Source of the DNA: Pseudisothecium myosuroides
Taxonomy: Eukaryota > Streptophyta > Bryopsida > Hypnales > Lembophyllaceae
Assembly (NCBI GenBank): GCA_951799445.1
Contig: OX637288.1
Coordinates: forward strand, 12,712,501-12,776,500
Direction: 5' to 3'
Length of the DNA stretch: 64,000 nt
The translations under genes were made by a program, and so were the position numbers. This document shows positions 1 through 13,397 of this stretch, piece by piece (within the stretch, counting starts at the first letter, position 1; every line of letters starts with the position of its first letter). Under the pieces are notes generated by a model. The model was given only the letters and a program-made list of their open reading frames with translations. It searched no databases and had not been told where the DNA came from.

Positions 1-1181
1 TGAATTTGATGGTCAAAGTATCGGCTCCATTTATACACATATTCCCTAACTCTTCTAAAAGCACTGTAGCATACCTTTCCAAAATTTCAGAGCACTTTCT
101 TCTCAAAAATAGAAGCACCGTCCATTTTTTTCCTACGGCCTTTTATTTAGTAAACTCCAGTTAGCCCCGCAAAACATGTTAAAATGAGATTTTGGAAGTA
201 TTTTATATCCGAAAAGGGCATTAAAACAGAAGGTCTTGGACCTTAACACAGAACTCACTAAGCTCCCATTTACTCTTGGACAGAATTCGAGTCCACCGTG
301 GAACCTCATTTCACCTACCGTAGACTCCTAGTTTTGGCCATTCTGATCCACCACATGAAGTACATCTAAAATGTTTGAATCAGGATTTTCCACAGTCATC
401 CACGCAAGCAATCCCACTGGCATCCATCCATCTTCATCTACAGTACTAAACTTGTATGGTTCATCCAGCCTCATCCATCTAATAGCCTTAGGTTTCCCCC
501 CCGGCCCCCACCTTAGGTTTCAAGACGAAGCTTGCTTGCCACCAAACACGCCAGCCACCATTGCAACAACAACAAGCTTCGAAACAAAACCCTCAAAAAA
601 CAAATCTCATCAACCTTGACAGTCTCTTCATTTGAACAAGCTTAATCATTAGAATCTGCTTTTCTATTCCTTGAACTCCATCTTGTAGCCAGAGCTGAAA
701 GTTGAAAGCTCTAGCCTGGAGCGCTCGGAGTGAAACTGCGTTCCTTTATTCTTGGTTTTGTTTTAGTATCGTTTCTAAACTGTTTTTCATTTGATCTTTA
801 TTTTTCTGATTTCCTTGGACTACTCTTGTGTCGGCCGCCCAAGTTATCTCTGCTTTTGATAGCATTCTATTATTTTTGAAAACCAGCAGTGAGCTCTTCT
901 TGCATTGGCAAGCTCGTTGTTTGCTTCAAGCGCTTCTTCCCGTAAAGCTGGTTTCCAGTTGTGTTGTGCTCTTTTGATGCGATAAGGTCAGGATGAGGTG
1001 GTTTTGTTTAGGTTATGTTGTGCTCGATTGAGATAGTATAGCTAGCTTTTTTCTTCGAAATTGATTTCTCTTTTGAGCTGCAAATGAAAGAGTTTGTTGG
1101 GATTTTTGAGGAAATTTTCTGTGTTAGTTGTTGACTCAAAGTATGATTCATTTGTGAGTTTTTTCAGCTACAAATCTGAAT
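1..1181. other. upstream region without a supported gene
   Basis: AT-rich sequence with several pyrimidine-rich tracts and intron-like stretches. An 82-codon open frame at 371-619 has no recognisable domain and I do not support it. A TTTTTCAG acceptor-like site just before the small frame at 1182 suggests that part of this stretch is an intron or 5' leader of a gene whose other exons I cannot identify. Confidence 0.3.
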
Positions 1182-1268
1182 ATGGATCCTTATGAACCTC
1201 CACAGAAGAGGCTCAGAAAACACTCCACCAAAACACTAATGGAGCCAACAGGGGGCATGGTGGTGTAG
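1182..1268 (+). CDS. short basic peptide frame, possible first coding exon
   Basis: A 28-codon frame begins MDPYEPPQKRLRKHSTK and ends in TAG. It follows a splice-acceptor-like pyrimidine tract ending in CAG at about 1168. The PQKRLRK stretch resembles a basic nuclear-localisation signal. It also recalls the short KRL-containing leader exons of the two TNL genes in this window. No downstream exon was recognised, so it may be a remnant or chance. I do not recognise a function. Confidence 0.22.
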   Translation: MDPYEPPQKRLRKHSTKTLMEPTGGMVV

Positions 1269-2821
1269 TCGATTGCAAGGTCTGTGTTTCAGGTTCTCTT
1301 GTTGTGTATTTTCTTCTCTTAGATCTGGGCTTGCTTTACTATTTACCGTTAAAAATCTGAACAGCTAGTTTCTTTCAATTTGCAAACTAGTTGTATGAGA
1401 CTTTGTAGCAGAAGGAACAGTGTTTTGTTGCTGTGAGTAGGATTATCTAACCATATGGATTCGTCTTTTCAACCTTTGTATTTGATTTATTCACAAGAGT
1501 GGGAAGTGCAGAGTATTTCACAGCTTAGGATCTGTCAGAGGTTGGTTGGTCTTCAATTTTGGCGTGCTTGTGTGTAAACAAGCAGTTTGGTAGTTGAAAT
1601 GGGATGCGAGTTTATCTACACAATGGTCTTTTTCTGGGCACTTGAATTCAATACTCTTTACCAAACAAATGTTTTACTTTTTGATGTATGGCTTGTTTGC
1701 ATAGTCTTGGTTCTGGGCATCTCTACTTTGCATGTGGTTTGCACTAAGCTCCCGGGGGGTTCACTTAGAAAAATTTAGCTGGAATGCTGCGACCAAAAAT
1801 ATGGTGTGTTTTATTTTTTGAAGCTAAAATTTTGAATATTTTTGGAGATAATATAGGGGGGAGAATATATGTGAGAGGCCATTATAATAAAGATAGGGTG
1901 CAAAATAATATATCCAATTTCCTTTTTTTTAATCTAATATAGGGTATGATATAAAGGTTGCCTACTTTGCCTAGGTATCCATGAAGGTATCCCATGGAGC
2001 TGTAAATACAATACAATACTGTATAGTTTCTGCTGGAGGGATCCGAGGGTGGGATGGCTTTTTTGCACTAACTGCTTGGCAGATGCAATCATGAGCTGCA
2101 TTGTAAGTTTTTTGGGGGATTAGGATTTGGTAATTGGTACGTTTTGGATTTCAACAATCAAGAAAGAAAAAAAATTATTTATCTGGGACATCTCTTTTAA
2201 TAAGAGCACTGATTTATTCCACCATCAAATCATAAGCAAACTAACTTAAGCTTCTCATACATTATTTTCTAGCCAAGTGTACCAATATTAGATAAGCTTA
2301 CTGTAGTTCCCAATCATGCATTAAAAAGAGCCCTCAACCACCAAATCAGGATGCATGTCCAGACTTGATATGGGTCACATGTCATCAAGCTTATTTGGGG
2401 GCTAAATAAATTGTTCCATCAGGTACTAATAGTTAGACAATGCTTACCAAGGTATAGCTAATAAAATGATATGTAACATTAACTATAGAAATAAAGAGAC
2501 AATTAAAAATACCATCAAAGGTGGTTTACTTGTGCTTCTAAAATTGGAATTTACACCTAAGATCTATGCTAATCATAAAAAATCTTCTTTTGAACCCTGT
2601 CTCAAAGTCCTAGGTGAACTAATCCCCTTGCTTGGCCCCAAGGAAATATGCTAAAATTTTTTTATTTTCCATACATGATAAAATTTGCAAATTCTAAATT
2701 CATATTTGCAATCAGAGGCCCCAATTAGCTAGGAAGGGTGAATGAGGTAAATGAATTAAGTACAAAATAAGGGGTCTTTTTTGACATGCATGCCTATGAA
2801 TGACTTAACCAAACCAAGCAA
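1269..2821. other. AT-rich non-coding stretch
   Basis: No gene or structured element can be supported. Short open frames at 1587-1778 and 2466-2654 have AT-driven composition and no motifs. Confidence 0.4.
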
Positions 2822-2862
2822 GGGGGTCAGTTCATCTCGACGGTCGGGGTGAACTGACCCCC
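2822..2862. repeat. 13-bp-arm hairpin
   Basis: Perfect inverted arms GGGGGTCAGTTCA and TGAACTGACCCCC are separated by a GC-rich 15-base loop containing CGACGGTCGGGG. The arms stand out from the AT-rich surroundings. It may be a small foldback element or the end of one. No gene is adjacent. Confidence 0.55.
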
Positions 2863-3249
2863 TAGCTCGGCCGCTTTAAGTCAATCCAGGGGTGCAAGTA
2901 AAAAAAAGCCCCCTAGTTTGTGCCCAATGTGCGGAAAATAAAAAAAATTAGCGTTCTTCCGAGCAGTCAAGCGAGGGGCTCAATTCATTCCGACCATCCC
3001 AACCATCTCAAAGCCATCAAAGATGATAGTGTCATAAAAACTTGGAATTTTAATCAAGGTATAAAATCCAAAATAAATGATCCACTATTCCAATTAGTCT
3101 TGTAGAGGTCTTTAAAATTCTAATCCCGACCAGTATCAAGTATAACTTGTCAATTTTCTAGAAAGCTTTTCAAGAAATTTTTTTTGGATAGACGCTTGAA
3201 TTGTAAATCTAGAAAAAAGAAAAAAGAAAAAAGAAAAGAAATGTAATGC

Positions 3250-3445
3250 ATGTTCCTTGTCCACAATAGTGGACTTGAAGGTAATTATGTGCATCTAAAA
3301 GTGACACCTTCCTAATTGCGACACATATCTATAGTTGTCTAAAATTTAAAGTTTGAAATCTTGAACAACTATAGATAGGCGTTGCAAATAGGAGAGTGTC
3401 ACCTTTAGGTGCACATACGTTAGTGTCCACTACTTAATGGCTACA
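3250..3445. repeat. imperfect inverted-repeat MITE-like element
   Basis: The left arm reads inward through GTGCATCTAAAAGTGACAC and ATCTATAGTTGT. The right arm carries the complements ACAACTATAGAT and GTGTCACCTTTAGGTGCAC. The outermost parts pair as GTCCACAATAGTGGAC-like and GTGTCCACTACTTA-like blocks. Size, AT-richness and foldback structure fit a MITE. No clear target-site duplication was identified. Confidence 0.5.
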
Positions 3446-3830
3446 AATTAAAACCCTAAAGGAAAAAATACGAAATGGATTACGTTCTTTGTAATTCACT
3501 CAAGTTTGTGATATTGCATGATGGTTCTGAAGGAGCGTCTTCCAATTAAAATAAATAAATTATAATGAAGATATAGTGTGAAAAATTGACATCCCCATTA
3601 AATTCAAAGTAAGTATAGGGTACTTAAAAATAGGGCAAATTAAAAAATTAGGTAATGATAGGGTCTAATTAATTGGTCCCCACTATCAAAATATCCCCCT
3701 AAATAATACCCCTTGTTCGCACGTGATCTATAAACACCACAAAGAGTGAACCCCCGAGACTAAGCTTAGTACTGTACTAAACCAATACTCAATACTAATA
3801 AGCTTCAGTGAGTGCAGATAGCATGGTCCA

Positions 3831-4060
3831 AGCTCACAATGTACCTGATTGTATCTGATTAAGCCCACAATGAAGCCCACAATGCACCTGATGAAGCCCA
3901 CAATGTACCTGATTAAGTCCACAATGCACTTGATTTCTTCAAATGTACCTGATTAAGCCACAATGCACCTGATTTCCTCAAATCAGCGCCTCAATTAGCA
4001 CCTCAATCAGTGCCGAATCCAACGGAATCAACCTGAATCAACCTGATTTCCTCAAATCGA
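3831..4060. repeat. short-period degenerate tandem repeat
   Basis: The phrases CACAATGYACCTGATT and TTAAGCCCACAATG recur about every 20-30 bases. They then grade into CCTGATTTCCTCAAATC and CAACCTGAATCAACC repeats. Units vary in sequence and length, so this is a decayed minisatellite and not a CRISPR array. Confidence 0.55.
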
Positions 4061-4299
4061 TGGTTATTTTCCAAATTTGGTATACAAAAGGCCTGAAATA
4101 GAAATTCACTCCACTGTGCATGTGGGCAATGGTAAATAACACGTCATAGCCTTGTTGGATGCCAACATGGCAAAGGAAGAAGAGAATAATCCTACGTGGT
4201 AGAAATCAACATAAACCTGTGAGATTGTGTCCGAATCAAGCTCTCCTAATCAACATGACAATTGAACATAAACCAGTTGATTTTTATGCGAAAACGGAC

Positions 4300-5229
4300 A
4301 TGTATTTTTCTACTAGTGCAACATGCCTTTTTTGGCAACATAGATATTTTGGGCAGGTACGTGTGACTGGAGACTTTCATATTTTGGGCTGAAATTTTTA
4401 TAGAAGGTGGGGACGAGGAATATCTTTCATATGCACCAAATTTCATGACATTTGGAAATACAAGTCAAAAGTTATGGCCAAATATGTTGTTTGTTGGTCA
4501 ACTTGGGTAGTTCGGGCAGATCAGAAAAAATTACTTTTTTCAAAACTAAAAATTTTAAATTGTTTTATTAGATTTATATATACGTGGAAAGCTTTGAACC
4601 ATTCCATTCTAATCAAAGAGTCAAACGTTATGAGGATTATTAGTTTGCGGGCAGTTATGGATTGTCTACTCTAAAATAAACTTTGAAGTTGTTTATTTCA
4701 CTCAATTTTCAATATTTTTCAAAAAAAATAAAATTTTAGGGTGTAGATTGTTTATTACAACATTGCAACCATTGTCATTTTTCAATTTCATAATTAACTT
4801 CTTAACAATTTAGTGTTTTGAACCATTCTCTACTTCTTTCTACTTACTATTTTTTTCCTATATGTTGTACAATTCCAAATAATCTGAAAATTTTCAAGCA
4901 TGTAGCCAACTTGCCCTAAACAATGAATCCAAAGAATCACAACTATTTTGGAATTTTTTTCATAATAATCTGACCTTGTGAAGTGCAGCTGCCCGGTTTT
5001 TCGCAGGGCCAAAAAAAGGACTTTTGCTACTTCAAATGCTAATATCTTCCAATCTACATAGTGGAAATTTCTGAAATTTTTTCCACATATTCTCAAACCA
5101 GAATACTACAAGATTCTACAGTTACATGTGTGCAAAAATGATATTTTTCAAAAATTTGGTACTTGTACTAGAAATGGCAGTTTTGGAACATTTTTGGTGA
5201 GAACATAGTCAAGGAACTTTAGGGGTTAA
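4300..5229. mobile_element. TTAA-type non-autonomous element, family copy 1 (left end decayed)
   Basis: The right end is TTTAGGGGTTAA, matching the other copies of the TTAA/CCCCTAAAGG family at 30.9-32.8 and 52.9-55.7 kb. Internal blocks are shared with them, such as TTTTGGGCAGGTACGTGTGACT near the left end and TAGAAATGGCAGTTTTGG near the right. The left terminal repeat is degenerate, so the start is approximate. No transposase frame is present. Confidence 0.6.
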
Positions 5230-7103
5230 AGCAACCGTACACATTACTGGAAGTTGCAACATTTAATTTGCCAATGTTCAAGAAAGCAACAACATTCAGT
5301 CAGAGTGGTCGCAGGCAATGTTCACTACGCGGGAACATTCCTAAACCCTAAACTCCAAGCAACATTCAAAACGCAACACAACTAGTTCACGGATTTGGCA
5401 ATAATGACAAAGACCTGATCCTTCATTGGAAATCCAAACCACTCTAGAGCCACAGATCCAATTTTGGGCCTTCAGCAATGACGATGACAAAATGCTTCTC
5501 TCATCTACAACTCATGCTACAACATTCATCCAATTATTGTAGCAAGTAAGGACTAAAAGGGTTGGTTATACGTAATTTTTTGTAGTTATTCCATTTAAAA
5601 ACATTTTAGAATACCACCATTTTTTGAGGCAATGCACATGTACTATATTTGAATGCAATTGTAAAAAAAATTTATGAGAATTTAAAATTGTGTGACTTCA
5701 AATTAAAATCTTAACAAAAAAAACGAGGAGTTACATCCAACTTGGCTCCTATTAGCATGCTTGCACCCTATATTTTTTGCATCTGATCAGTATTTTTTGT
5801 AGCCTATAGTAACTTTCACAGATTCACCCGTAGTCAAAACGGGTCTGCTTGTTGACATGGCAATACAATATTTTTTTGAACATTCCAAAAAATATCATTG
5901 TATTTGTGTTCATGTCAAATAAAACATCAATGTCAATGATAGCAACAACTTGTTTTATCTACCAACGTTCTACACAACATCCATAGAAATGTACCTTTTA
6001 GGGCCATCTTCATTCTCACATCTTGATGTTTTGCAAAACATCCATATCTATAGTCAGACATCCAAAAAAACACAAGTTTCTTCTAGTGTCTTGAGTTCTT
6101 GTGAGCTATCAAATAAAGTACTAAAACTCCATAAAAACGCATGGTTTGTTCAACAATTTTATGAGATCAGCTACTATGCACCAAGATAAACAAATTTCTT
6201 ACATTAGTGAAGTTCTAGGGAGAACTCAAGTTTGGAACTTCAGCTTCCAAAAAAGGATTAACTACACAAGATAGTGAAATTAGGTTGCCCTACACTAATT
6301 TCTCGACATTTGACACTGTATAAATATTTTCAATTTTTGTACAAGAATACACTACTTCTGAATTAAGTATTGTTGTAATTAGAACTCATGAACCTCCATG
6401 TGTACAAATGGAAATATTTATTAACTTTGATGGCTTGTAAAGTAACTTTCTTGATATAGGGCAACATATTTGTCAAGGCAACCTAATTTCACTATTTTGT
6501 GTAGGTTTGAGTGTTAGTAACATTCAAAAGTATAGTGTCTCATCTTAGACTTATGATTTCAACCTTGCACTGTATAAAAAAATCAAAGTGAGAAAATTCC
6601 ACCCAAAAACAAAGAAGACCACACTAAAATTGCAAACATGTGAAGTGGACTACAAGCAAACCACAGACACCTAGAAATTGAATGCAACACAAATTAATGG
6701 ATGACTAGGTACAATAATCCATTACTTCAACAATGAATTTTTCAATTTGTCTCTTGGTGGTCCCTAGAGAGTACTCAATGGAAAACATTGTGAGTCATAT
6801 TTTGTTCTACCGAGACAAATCTCTCATTCCATCGAGTTGTCAAATCATCTTCTAAATGAATCTCAAAATCACTTGCCAATACACTTTCTAAAAATCAAAG
6901 GTCTCAAATTACAAGCAATGCATTAGATCCAACTTCTACAAAATTGTAAGTTGTTTAAAGGACTCATGCAAAATTTGTAGAATCATAGTACAAAGATCAG
7001 GTGTACCAAGTTACAAAATTTTCCAAACATGGAAAATTAGGCAAATGCTACATGAAATAATAATACAACAAAATAGCTTCAAATTCGAAAGAATTATGAG
7101 GCC
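5230..7103. other. AT-rich intergenic region with an internal inverted repeat
   Basis: No gene is supported. Complementary arms lie at about 6259-6290 (ACACAAGATAGTGAAATTAG and following) and 6474-6505. They would form a loop of roughly 180 bases and may be a decayed MITE. The open frame at 5950-6189 shows no domain. Confidence 0.4.
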
Positions 7104-10100
7104 TCATAAAGACTCGGACAAATTCTTGATTCCACTTTGATTGAGATTCAACTTTTTCAAATTTCGTAGGCCTTCAAATGAATCTGGTAGCTTCTCAAGC
7201 TTTTTACAACCCCACAAATTCAACACTTCCAAGAAAATCAACAATCCAAAAGATTCAGGTAAACTTTGGATTCTACTTTGATTGAGATTCAACTTTTCAA
7301 ACTTTGGAGGCCTCCAAATGAATCTGGTAGCTTCTCAAGCTTCTTACAATCCCACAAATTCAACACTTCCAAGAGGCTCAACAATCCAAAAGATTCAGGT
7401 AAATTTTGGATTCCACTTTGATTGAGATCCAACTTTTTCAAATTTTGGAGGCCTCCAAATGAATTTGGCAACTTCTCAAGCTTCTCACAACCCCACAAAT
7501 TCAACGCTTCCAAGAGGCTCAATGTTCCAAAAGATTCAGATAAATTCTTGATTCCACTTCGATTGAGATTCAACTTTTTCAAATTTTGGAGGCCTCCAAA
7601 TGAATCAGGCAACTTCTCAAGCTTTTTACAACCCCACAAATTTAACATTTCCAAGAGGCTCAACAATCCAAAAGATTCGGGTAAATTTTGGATTCCACTT
7701 TGATGGAGATCCAAATTTTTCAAATTTCGCAAGCCTCCAAATGAATTTGGCAACTTCTCAAGCTTTTTACAACCCCACAAATTTAACATTTCCAAGAGGC
7801 TCAACAATCCAAAAGATTCGGGTAAATTTTGGATTCCACTTTGATGGAGATCCAAATTTTTCAAATTTCGCAAGCCTCCAAATGAATTTGGCAACTTCTC
7901 AAGCTTTTTACAACCCCACAAATTTAACATTTCCAAGAGGCTCAACAATCCAAAAGATTCGGGTAAATTTTGGATTCCACTTTGATGGAGATCCAAATTT
8001 TTCAAATTTCGCAAGCCTCCAAATGAATTTGGCAACTTCTCAAGCTTCTCACAACCCCACAAAATCAACTCTTCTAAGAGGCTCAATGTTCCAAAAGATT
8101 CAGATAAATTGTAGATTCTATTTTGATGGAGATTCAACTTTTTCAAATTTCGCAAGCCTCCAAATGAATCTGGTAGCTTCTCAAGCTTCTTATAACCCCA
8201 CAAATTCAACACTTCCAAGAGGCTTAATGTTCCAAAAGATTCAAATAAATTGTGGATTCCACTTTGATGGAGGTCCAAATTTTTCAAGTTTTGCAGGCCT
8301 CCAAATGAATCTGGTAGCTTCTGAAGCTTCTTACAACCCCACAAATTCAACGCTTCTAAGAGGCTCAATGTTCCAAAAGATTTCGATAAATTTTGGATTC
8401 CATTTTGATGGAGATCCAAATTTTTCAAATTTTGGAGGCCTCCAAATGAATCTAGCAACTTCTCAAGCTTCTTACAACCCCACAAATTCAACACTTCCAA
8501 GAGGCTCAACGTTCCAAAAGATTTCGATAAATTTTGGATTCCACTTTGATGGAGATCCAAATTTTTCAAGTTTTACAAGCCTCCAAATGAATCTGGTAGC
8601 TTGTTAAGCATATGACAATAGCTCAGATTCAACACTTCCAACTTCCTCAAGTTTCCAAATGATTCAGGCAATCTCTTCATCAAAGGATCCTTCCAAAACA
8701 ATATCACCAACTCACTATTTTCAAGTGCCTCTGGAAAGTGTCCCAATGATTCAAGGTCCCTTTTGATGTAATCAAGCCAACGCAAACATTTTGGAAGTGA
8801 TGACATTGTAAAGCCACCATTCCATATCAATATACGCAATCCTTTCATGAGAGAAAGGTCAACTTGAAGTCCAAGACTCGGAGGAAGGATCAAAGTTTGA
8901 AGAGAATGTGGTAGTGGCTACACAAAAACATCCCCCCAAAAGGGATTAAAATCAAAAACTTCCTCTTGGATCAAAGTAGGCACATGTAAACTCAAAAAGA
9001 ATATATTGCATGCTTCAATTATTAAAACTAGAGTAAAACTACATGCATGCACAATAATTTTTGGCTCCTCAGACAATATACAAGACTAAACACTATTCCT
9101 ATATTCAATTCAAAATTTTCTCTGTAATACCGCAAAAAATTTATAAAAAAAATACTCTATTAGAATGATTGACCGATTTAAAGTTCAATGGTTACCACAT
9201 ATACCTCATTCTTCTTCAACAATGCCAAGGATTCAGAACCCCATAAGCGTTTGCAAATACCTAAATTTGATCTTTCTTGCTTGGCAATAGCACGGCCCAT
9301 GTCTCGCACGTGGTCATGCATGCCTAAGGTACCAAATTCATCAACTCTAATCAAGGCCTTTTCTATAAGGCTCCGGATGCCCCATGCTACAGACCAACCT
9401 TGAGATCTCCAAATAAGTTTAGCCATCTCCATAGATGCTCCCAACAATGCACATGCAATATCCAAAAACATTTCTTGATGTTGCTCTTGAAGAGCGTCAT
9501 AGCTGATCCGAAGACAATCAAATATCCTCCTCTCATCCATTATAGCGCCACAATTCAACTTCTTCAAAACTTCCTCCCAAATCTCCACATCCTCCTCATC
9601 CCTCAAAAGAGACCCACACACCTTCAACACCAACGGAACTCCACCACATGCCATATTAATATTTCCAACAAGGCCTTCAAATCTTAGAGGTACTTTCGAA
9701 TCACTTCCAAATGTATGACATGCAAAGACACTTTGAGAATTGCGCTCGCTCAATAATTGAACATCATGAGTGTGAATCTCATGATTGTCATGAAATGAAG
9801 TTGACTTCTCAAATACACGTCGATTTCGAGAAGTGACAATGCATATGCTACCTTCTTTTAGCATTTTGCGTGACATTAGATAATCCATCTCATCATCGCC
9901 ACGAACATCATCCAAAACCAAAAGAATGCATTTCTTCGATAACCTTTCCTCAAGGATAACCTTCCCATTAGATTTGTTTGTAATTTTCACATTCTCACAC
10001 AAGGCTTTTAATATATCTTTTTGGACACTTGTCACACCATCTTGATTCACCTTCTCCACCACATCTTCCACATAACACCTTGCATCAAATCTTTTCCCCA

Positions 10101-11109
10101 ATTGGTTGTATAACTCCCTTGCCAAAGTGGACTTCCCAATTCCACCCATTCCCCACAATCCTAACATCAACACTTTCTTCTGATCAAGGGTTTGAATGAG
10201 GTCCTCAACAACACATTTCACGCCTACAATATGATCACCCACATCCAAGGGAAGGGGCTTATTTGCCAATTCAAAGATCATTTCCAACCACCTCCAAGAC
10301 TAAGTCCTTTTCCAACCTACAAACAATTTGAAACAAATTTCATTAACACTGACTACAATGTCAATGTCAAGTTCAACCACAATGCTCTTCATAACACATA
10401 GTGCAAAGGCACATACTTACCTTAAGTCTCCCACTTTGTACTCCCAACCGCCAATCAAGGAAGCTTTTTCCAAATCGGTCCTCCATTCTCCAATCATAGT
10501 CTCACCATACTTCTTTACCAACTTCATAAATTCATCATCTAGTTGACCCTTTTCTGGAAATTTCACTTCCGATGGCTAGACTTTGTAGAAGATTGGAAGA
10601 AGCACCTTCACTGAAGGAGAGTTCAACATTGCATGTAACTCTTTCAAACACCACTCTGACTGGGTAAAATCCTTGGAAAAGATGACTAGGGCTAGGGGTG
10701 TTGTCCAAATAGCATGATCAATGCATTTCCAAGAATCTGGACCTTTACCAATGGATACACAATCCAAAAAAGGATGCAACCCAGCTTGTTTCAGAGCTTC
10801 ATATAAATAGCCCACGAAACCCATCTTGGTGTCAAGACCTCTGTGACTTATGAAAACATCATAATTCCCATATTCATCTACACAACAACCAATGATCAAT
10901 CTTATTGACAAATCAACACATCCAAATTTCATTAGACAATGTTTGCAATTGCATCCAAAGGTGAGCATTATAAAACTATAAACAATGGTACTTCAAAATT
11001 GAATAAGAAAAGAACAGAGTAGTAGTGAGACCAAGGATAAACTAGCTATACCTTCCATTGCACTCAATCTCTTGGTAGGCCTTCCGTCACTCTCCATGCT
11101 GCTTGCCAT
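7104..11109 (-). pseudogene. TIR-NBS-LRR resistance-type gene, disrupted
   Basis: Four exons are readable: a leader at 11109-11052 (start ATG 11109, with a RPTKRLSAME segment), TIR at 10877-10421, NB-ARC at 10316-9205 and LRR from 8917 to about 7104. Seen: TIR core DVFISHRG; NBS P-loop GMGGIGKST, kinase-2 CILLVLDDV, RNBS-B CIVTSRNRR, GLPL CGGVPLVLK and a MHD-like MHDHVRD. The LRR region is at least 10 units of 47 residues, each two LRRs. TNL proteins act as intracellular immune receptors, with TIR NADase signalling after effector sensing. Lesions: TAG at 10576-10578 where the plus-strand paralogue has CAG; a one-base insertion near 10,280 just inside the NBS exon; TAA at 8573-8575 in place of a Gln; and a one-base deletion near 7288. 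A stable product could be at most a TIR-only protein ending at 10576. Confidence 0.9.
7600..8060 (-). repeat. near-identical 141-bp tandem repeats inside the LRR exon
   Basis: About 440 bp, just over three consecutive 141-bp units, appear identical at the DNA level. One unit starts at 7681 and the next at 7822, with identity lost near 8055. Flanking units of the same exon differ at many sites. This indicates recent unequal exchange or gene conversion inside the LRR array. The long antisense open frame over the same bases (7600-8607) is a by-product of the repeat. Confidence 0.85.
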
Positions 11110-13397
11110 GCTTGCCACTATAGAAGTGTAATACACACCAATGATTGCAAGAAATGAAAAAAGAGTCTATAGTTCTAGCAAAATACACTAGTCTGTAATT
11201 CACCCAACCCACACAAGTCACTCTTTTTGCAATCTTAAAAACCCAAATTCTAAAGCAATTCATGTCAATACAATATACAAGATAATTGATAAAGAAATGT
11301 ATATGGCATGAGTACTCACATATAATGTCAACTTGCTTCTTCTCACAAGTGGTAGCCTTCACAATGTGAGAGTGGAGTTCCAAGATAGAGGTGTACTATG
11401 GTGGTTGTGATTTGCAACAAAAGTTTGCAAACCTTGGTCCATATAGTGTATTTGTAAATCATTGGAAGAACTATTCCTAGGACTTGCCAGTGTCCTTAAA
11501 ATCAATTCTCAAAGAACTCTTGATAAAAATATGGATCTATCCCCTTTAGATTAAATGGTAGTAAGATCTTAACTCGTGAGTCAAAGCTCATCACGAACTC
11601 TCTGCACAACTCACAACAATAATGATCTTATGAGCATCAAGTAATGATCAAGATCATGCAACACAAGTGTTGTCAGTGAAATGTTCCACACATCATTCCT
11701 TATAGATGTGCATTACTTGAATATAACAAAAAACAAATTCTTACACTACAAAAAATAACAAATAAGATTGCAAATCTTCATAAGAAAACATAGACTTGGA
11801 AGATGTTGCAAAAAAATTCACAATGTCCCAATCAAGCAACCAACTTCTTAAGTTAAACGATTTGCAAAACAAAGCAAGGGATGGCAAGATGAACCATTTC
11901 ATTTCATTCTCTATCTTGGTTGTTTTCCAATGTTTACAAGTGTGCCTACAACTAAAACCCTAAAGAACCAAGAGGCCCAACTTCGGTCTCAAATTAATTT
12001 TAGCAATTTTGAAGGGGTCATATGGGAACCATCTTTGGTCCATCTTTGTTTATTTCTAACCAATTTCTGAAACCCAATTTCCAAAATTTGATCAATGAAA
12101 TTTGCCAGTTAATAAACATACATCATTGGTAATTTAGAAGTGAAGAACAGAGCTCTCAAAGAACATCCAGGGATATGGCAAATGCAACATCCTTATCTCT
12201 ACCATGCCATACAAAGCTAGCGTGCACCTCAAGTGTCCCAAGCCCAATTGTGTGAACTGATGGCACAAAAATTGACCCAAAAAACAAAAACTTCACCAAG
12301 TACAAAAGTAAGTACAAATTTGTCCCTCAATTCTACCTTCTAATTCATTAATATTCTACATTCATTAGAATGAAAAGGAGGCCACAAAAGGGCCATTTCA
12401 GGGTTATTCCCCAAATTGTGAACCAACACAGTGCTTGTCAAACTAATATATAATTAAAAAAAATTTAATTATTTAAAATTTTAATTTTTTGAAAAAAAAA
12501 TTAATTAAATAATATTAACTCACATGAGAATGTCTACGCCACATCATAATCTTGATTTTTCAAAGTTCCAAATACTAGGATTCTTTTCCATTTATTAAAA
12601 TAAAAATTATTTAATTAAAATATCCTACACAATTCAAGCCTTTGCAATTTGCTGATTTTTTTAATTATTTTAATATTAATTTTAGTTTTAATTTTATTAG
12701 TTTTTTAATTTCTTTAATTTCTTTTCTCTCTGGATTTCATGACTATCAAGGACCTCCTCAGGACTCCTTTTTCTCATCGTAATCACATGACAAAAGTAGC
12801 CCCTTTTTTTTACTTTTTGAAAAAGTACCAAGATGGCGATCACTTAAAATTTGGTGAAGCATTGTATTTCTACATTCATCCATATTTTGGACCAAAAAAC
12901 ACTTTTCAATCATATTCACGCACTTTTTCATCCAAGTTTGGTGACTTCATCTACATTTTTTATGAAAATGAAAATTTTCTAGCAAAAAAAGATTACTTTT
13001 ATCTGGCGAAAAGCAGACATTTATTTTGAAATGGTGCAATCTGGCCACGTGGTGCCCAAAAAAAAGGGCTGGACAAAAGACCCCCAAATGCCTAGTATAC
13101 ATGAATCTTCAGCACAATTAAAAGGATTTGACCTCTCTTGACAAGTCAAGAGCGAATGCAAGATTCAAAACTCACACAGCAAACAAGATCTGCATAATAT
13201 GTAAACTTCACTATTACGAAGTCAGACAAACAATACAGTTAAATACTCAAGCACAAAGGGTCCTCCTATCCAGAGCTGATCCTTCAAAGCAACATCCAGA
13301 AAACGCTTACCCTTCGCTCTTGGAGGAACAAGGCGTGATAATGATTGGAGAGGCTAGTGATAAGTAATTTTACTGAAGTCGAACCCTCAACATCAGA
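11110..13397. repeat. left arm of the inverted duplication: 5' flank of the TNL pseudogene
   Basis: Read on the minus strand, this region matches the plus strand at about 60.7-62.2 kb. Shared blocks include GCTCTTGACTTGTCAAGAG, CACTTGAGGTGCAC-type sequence and TTCATCTTGCCATCCCTTGC. About 12,370-13,065 is an AT-rich block absent from the right arm (an insertion here or a deletion there). The 96-codon frame at 12,739-13,029 lies inside that block and shows no domain. Confidence 0.6.

Noticed and set aside
3831..4060. CRISPR-like array
   Set aside because: Units are degenerate, spacing is irregular and there are no distinct spacers; the genome is eukaryotic.
7600..8607. 335-codon plus-strand open frame with a regular repeat
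   Set aside because: It is antisense to the LRR repeats. A 141-bp period keeps one antisense frame open. No independent motif supports it.
12739..13029. 96-codon frame rich in Phe and Tyr
   Set aside because: Composition follows the AT-rich DNA, no domain is visible, and it lies in a block missing from the duplicate arm.
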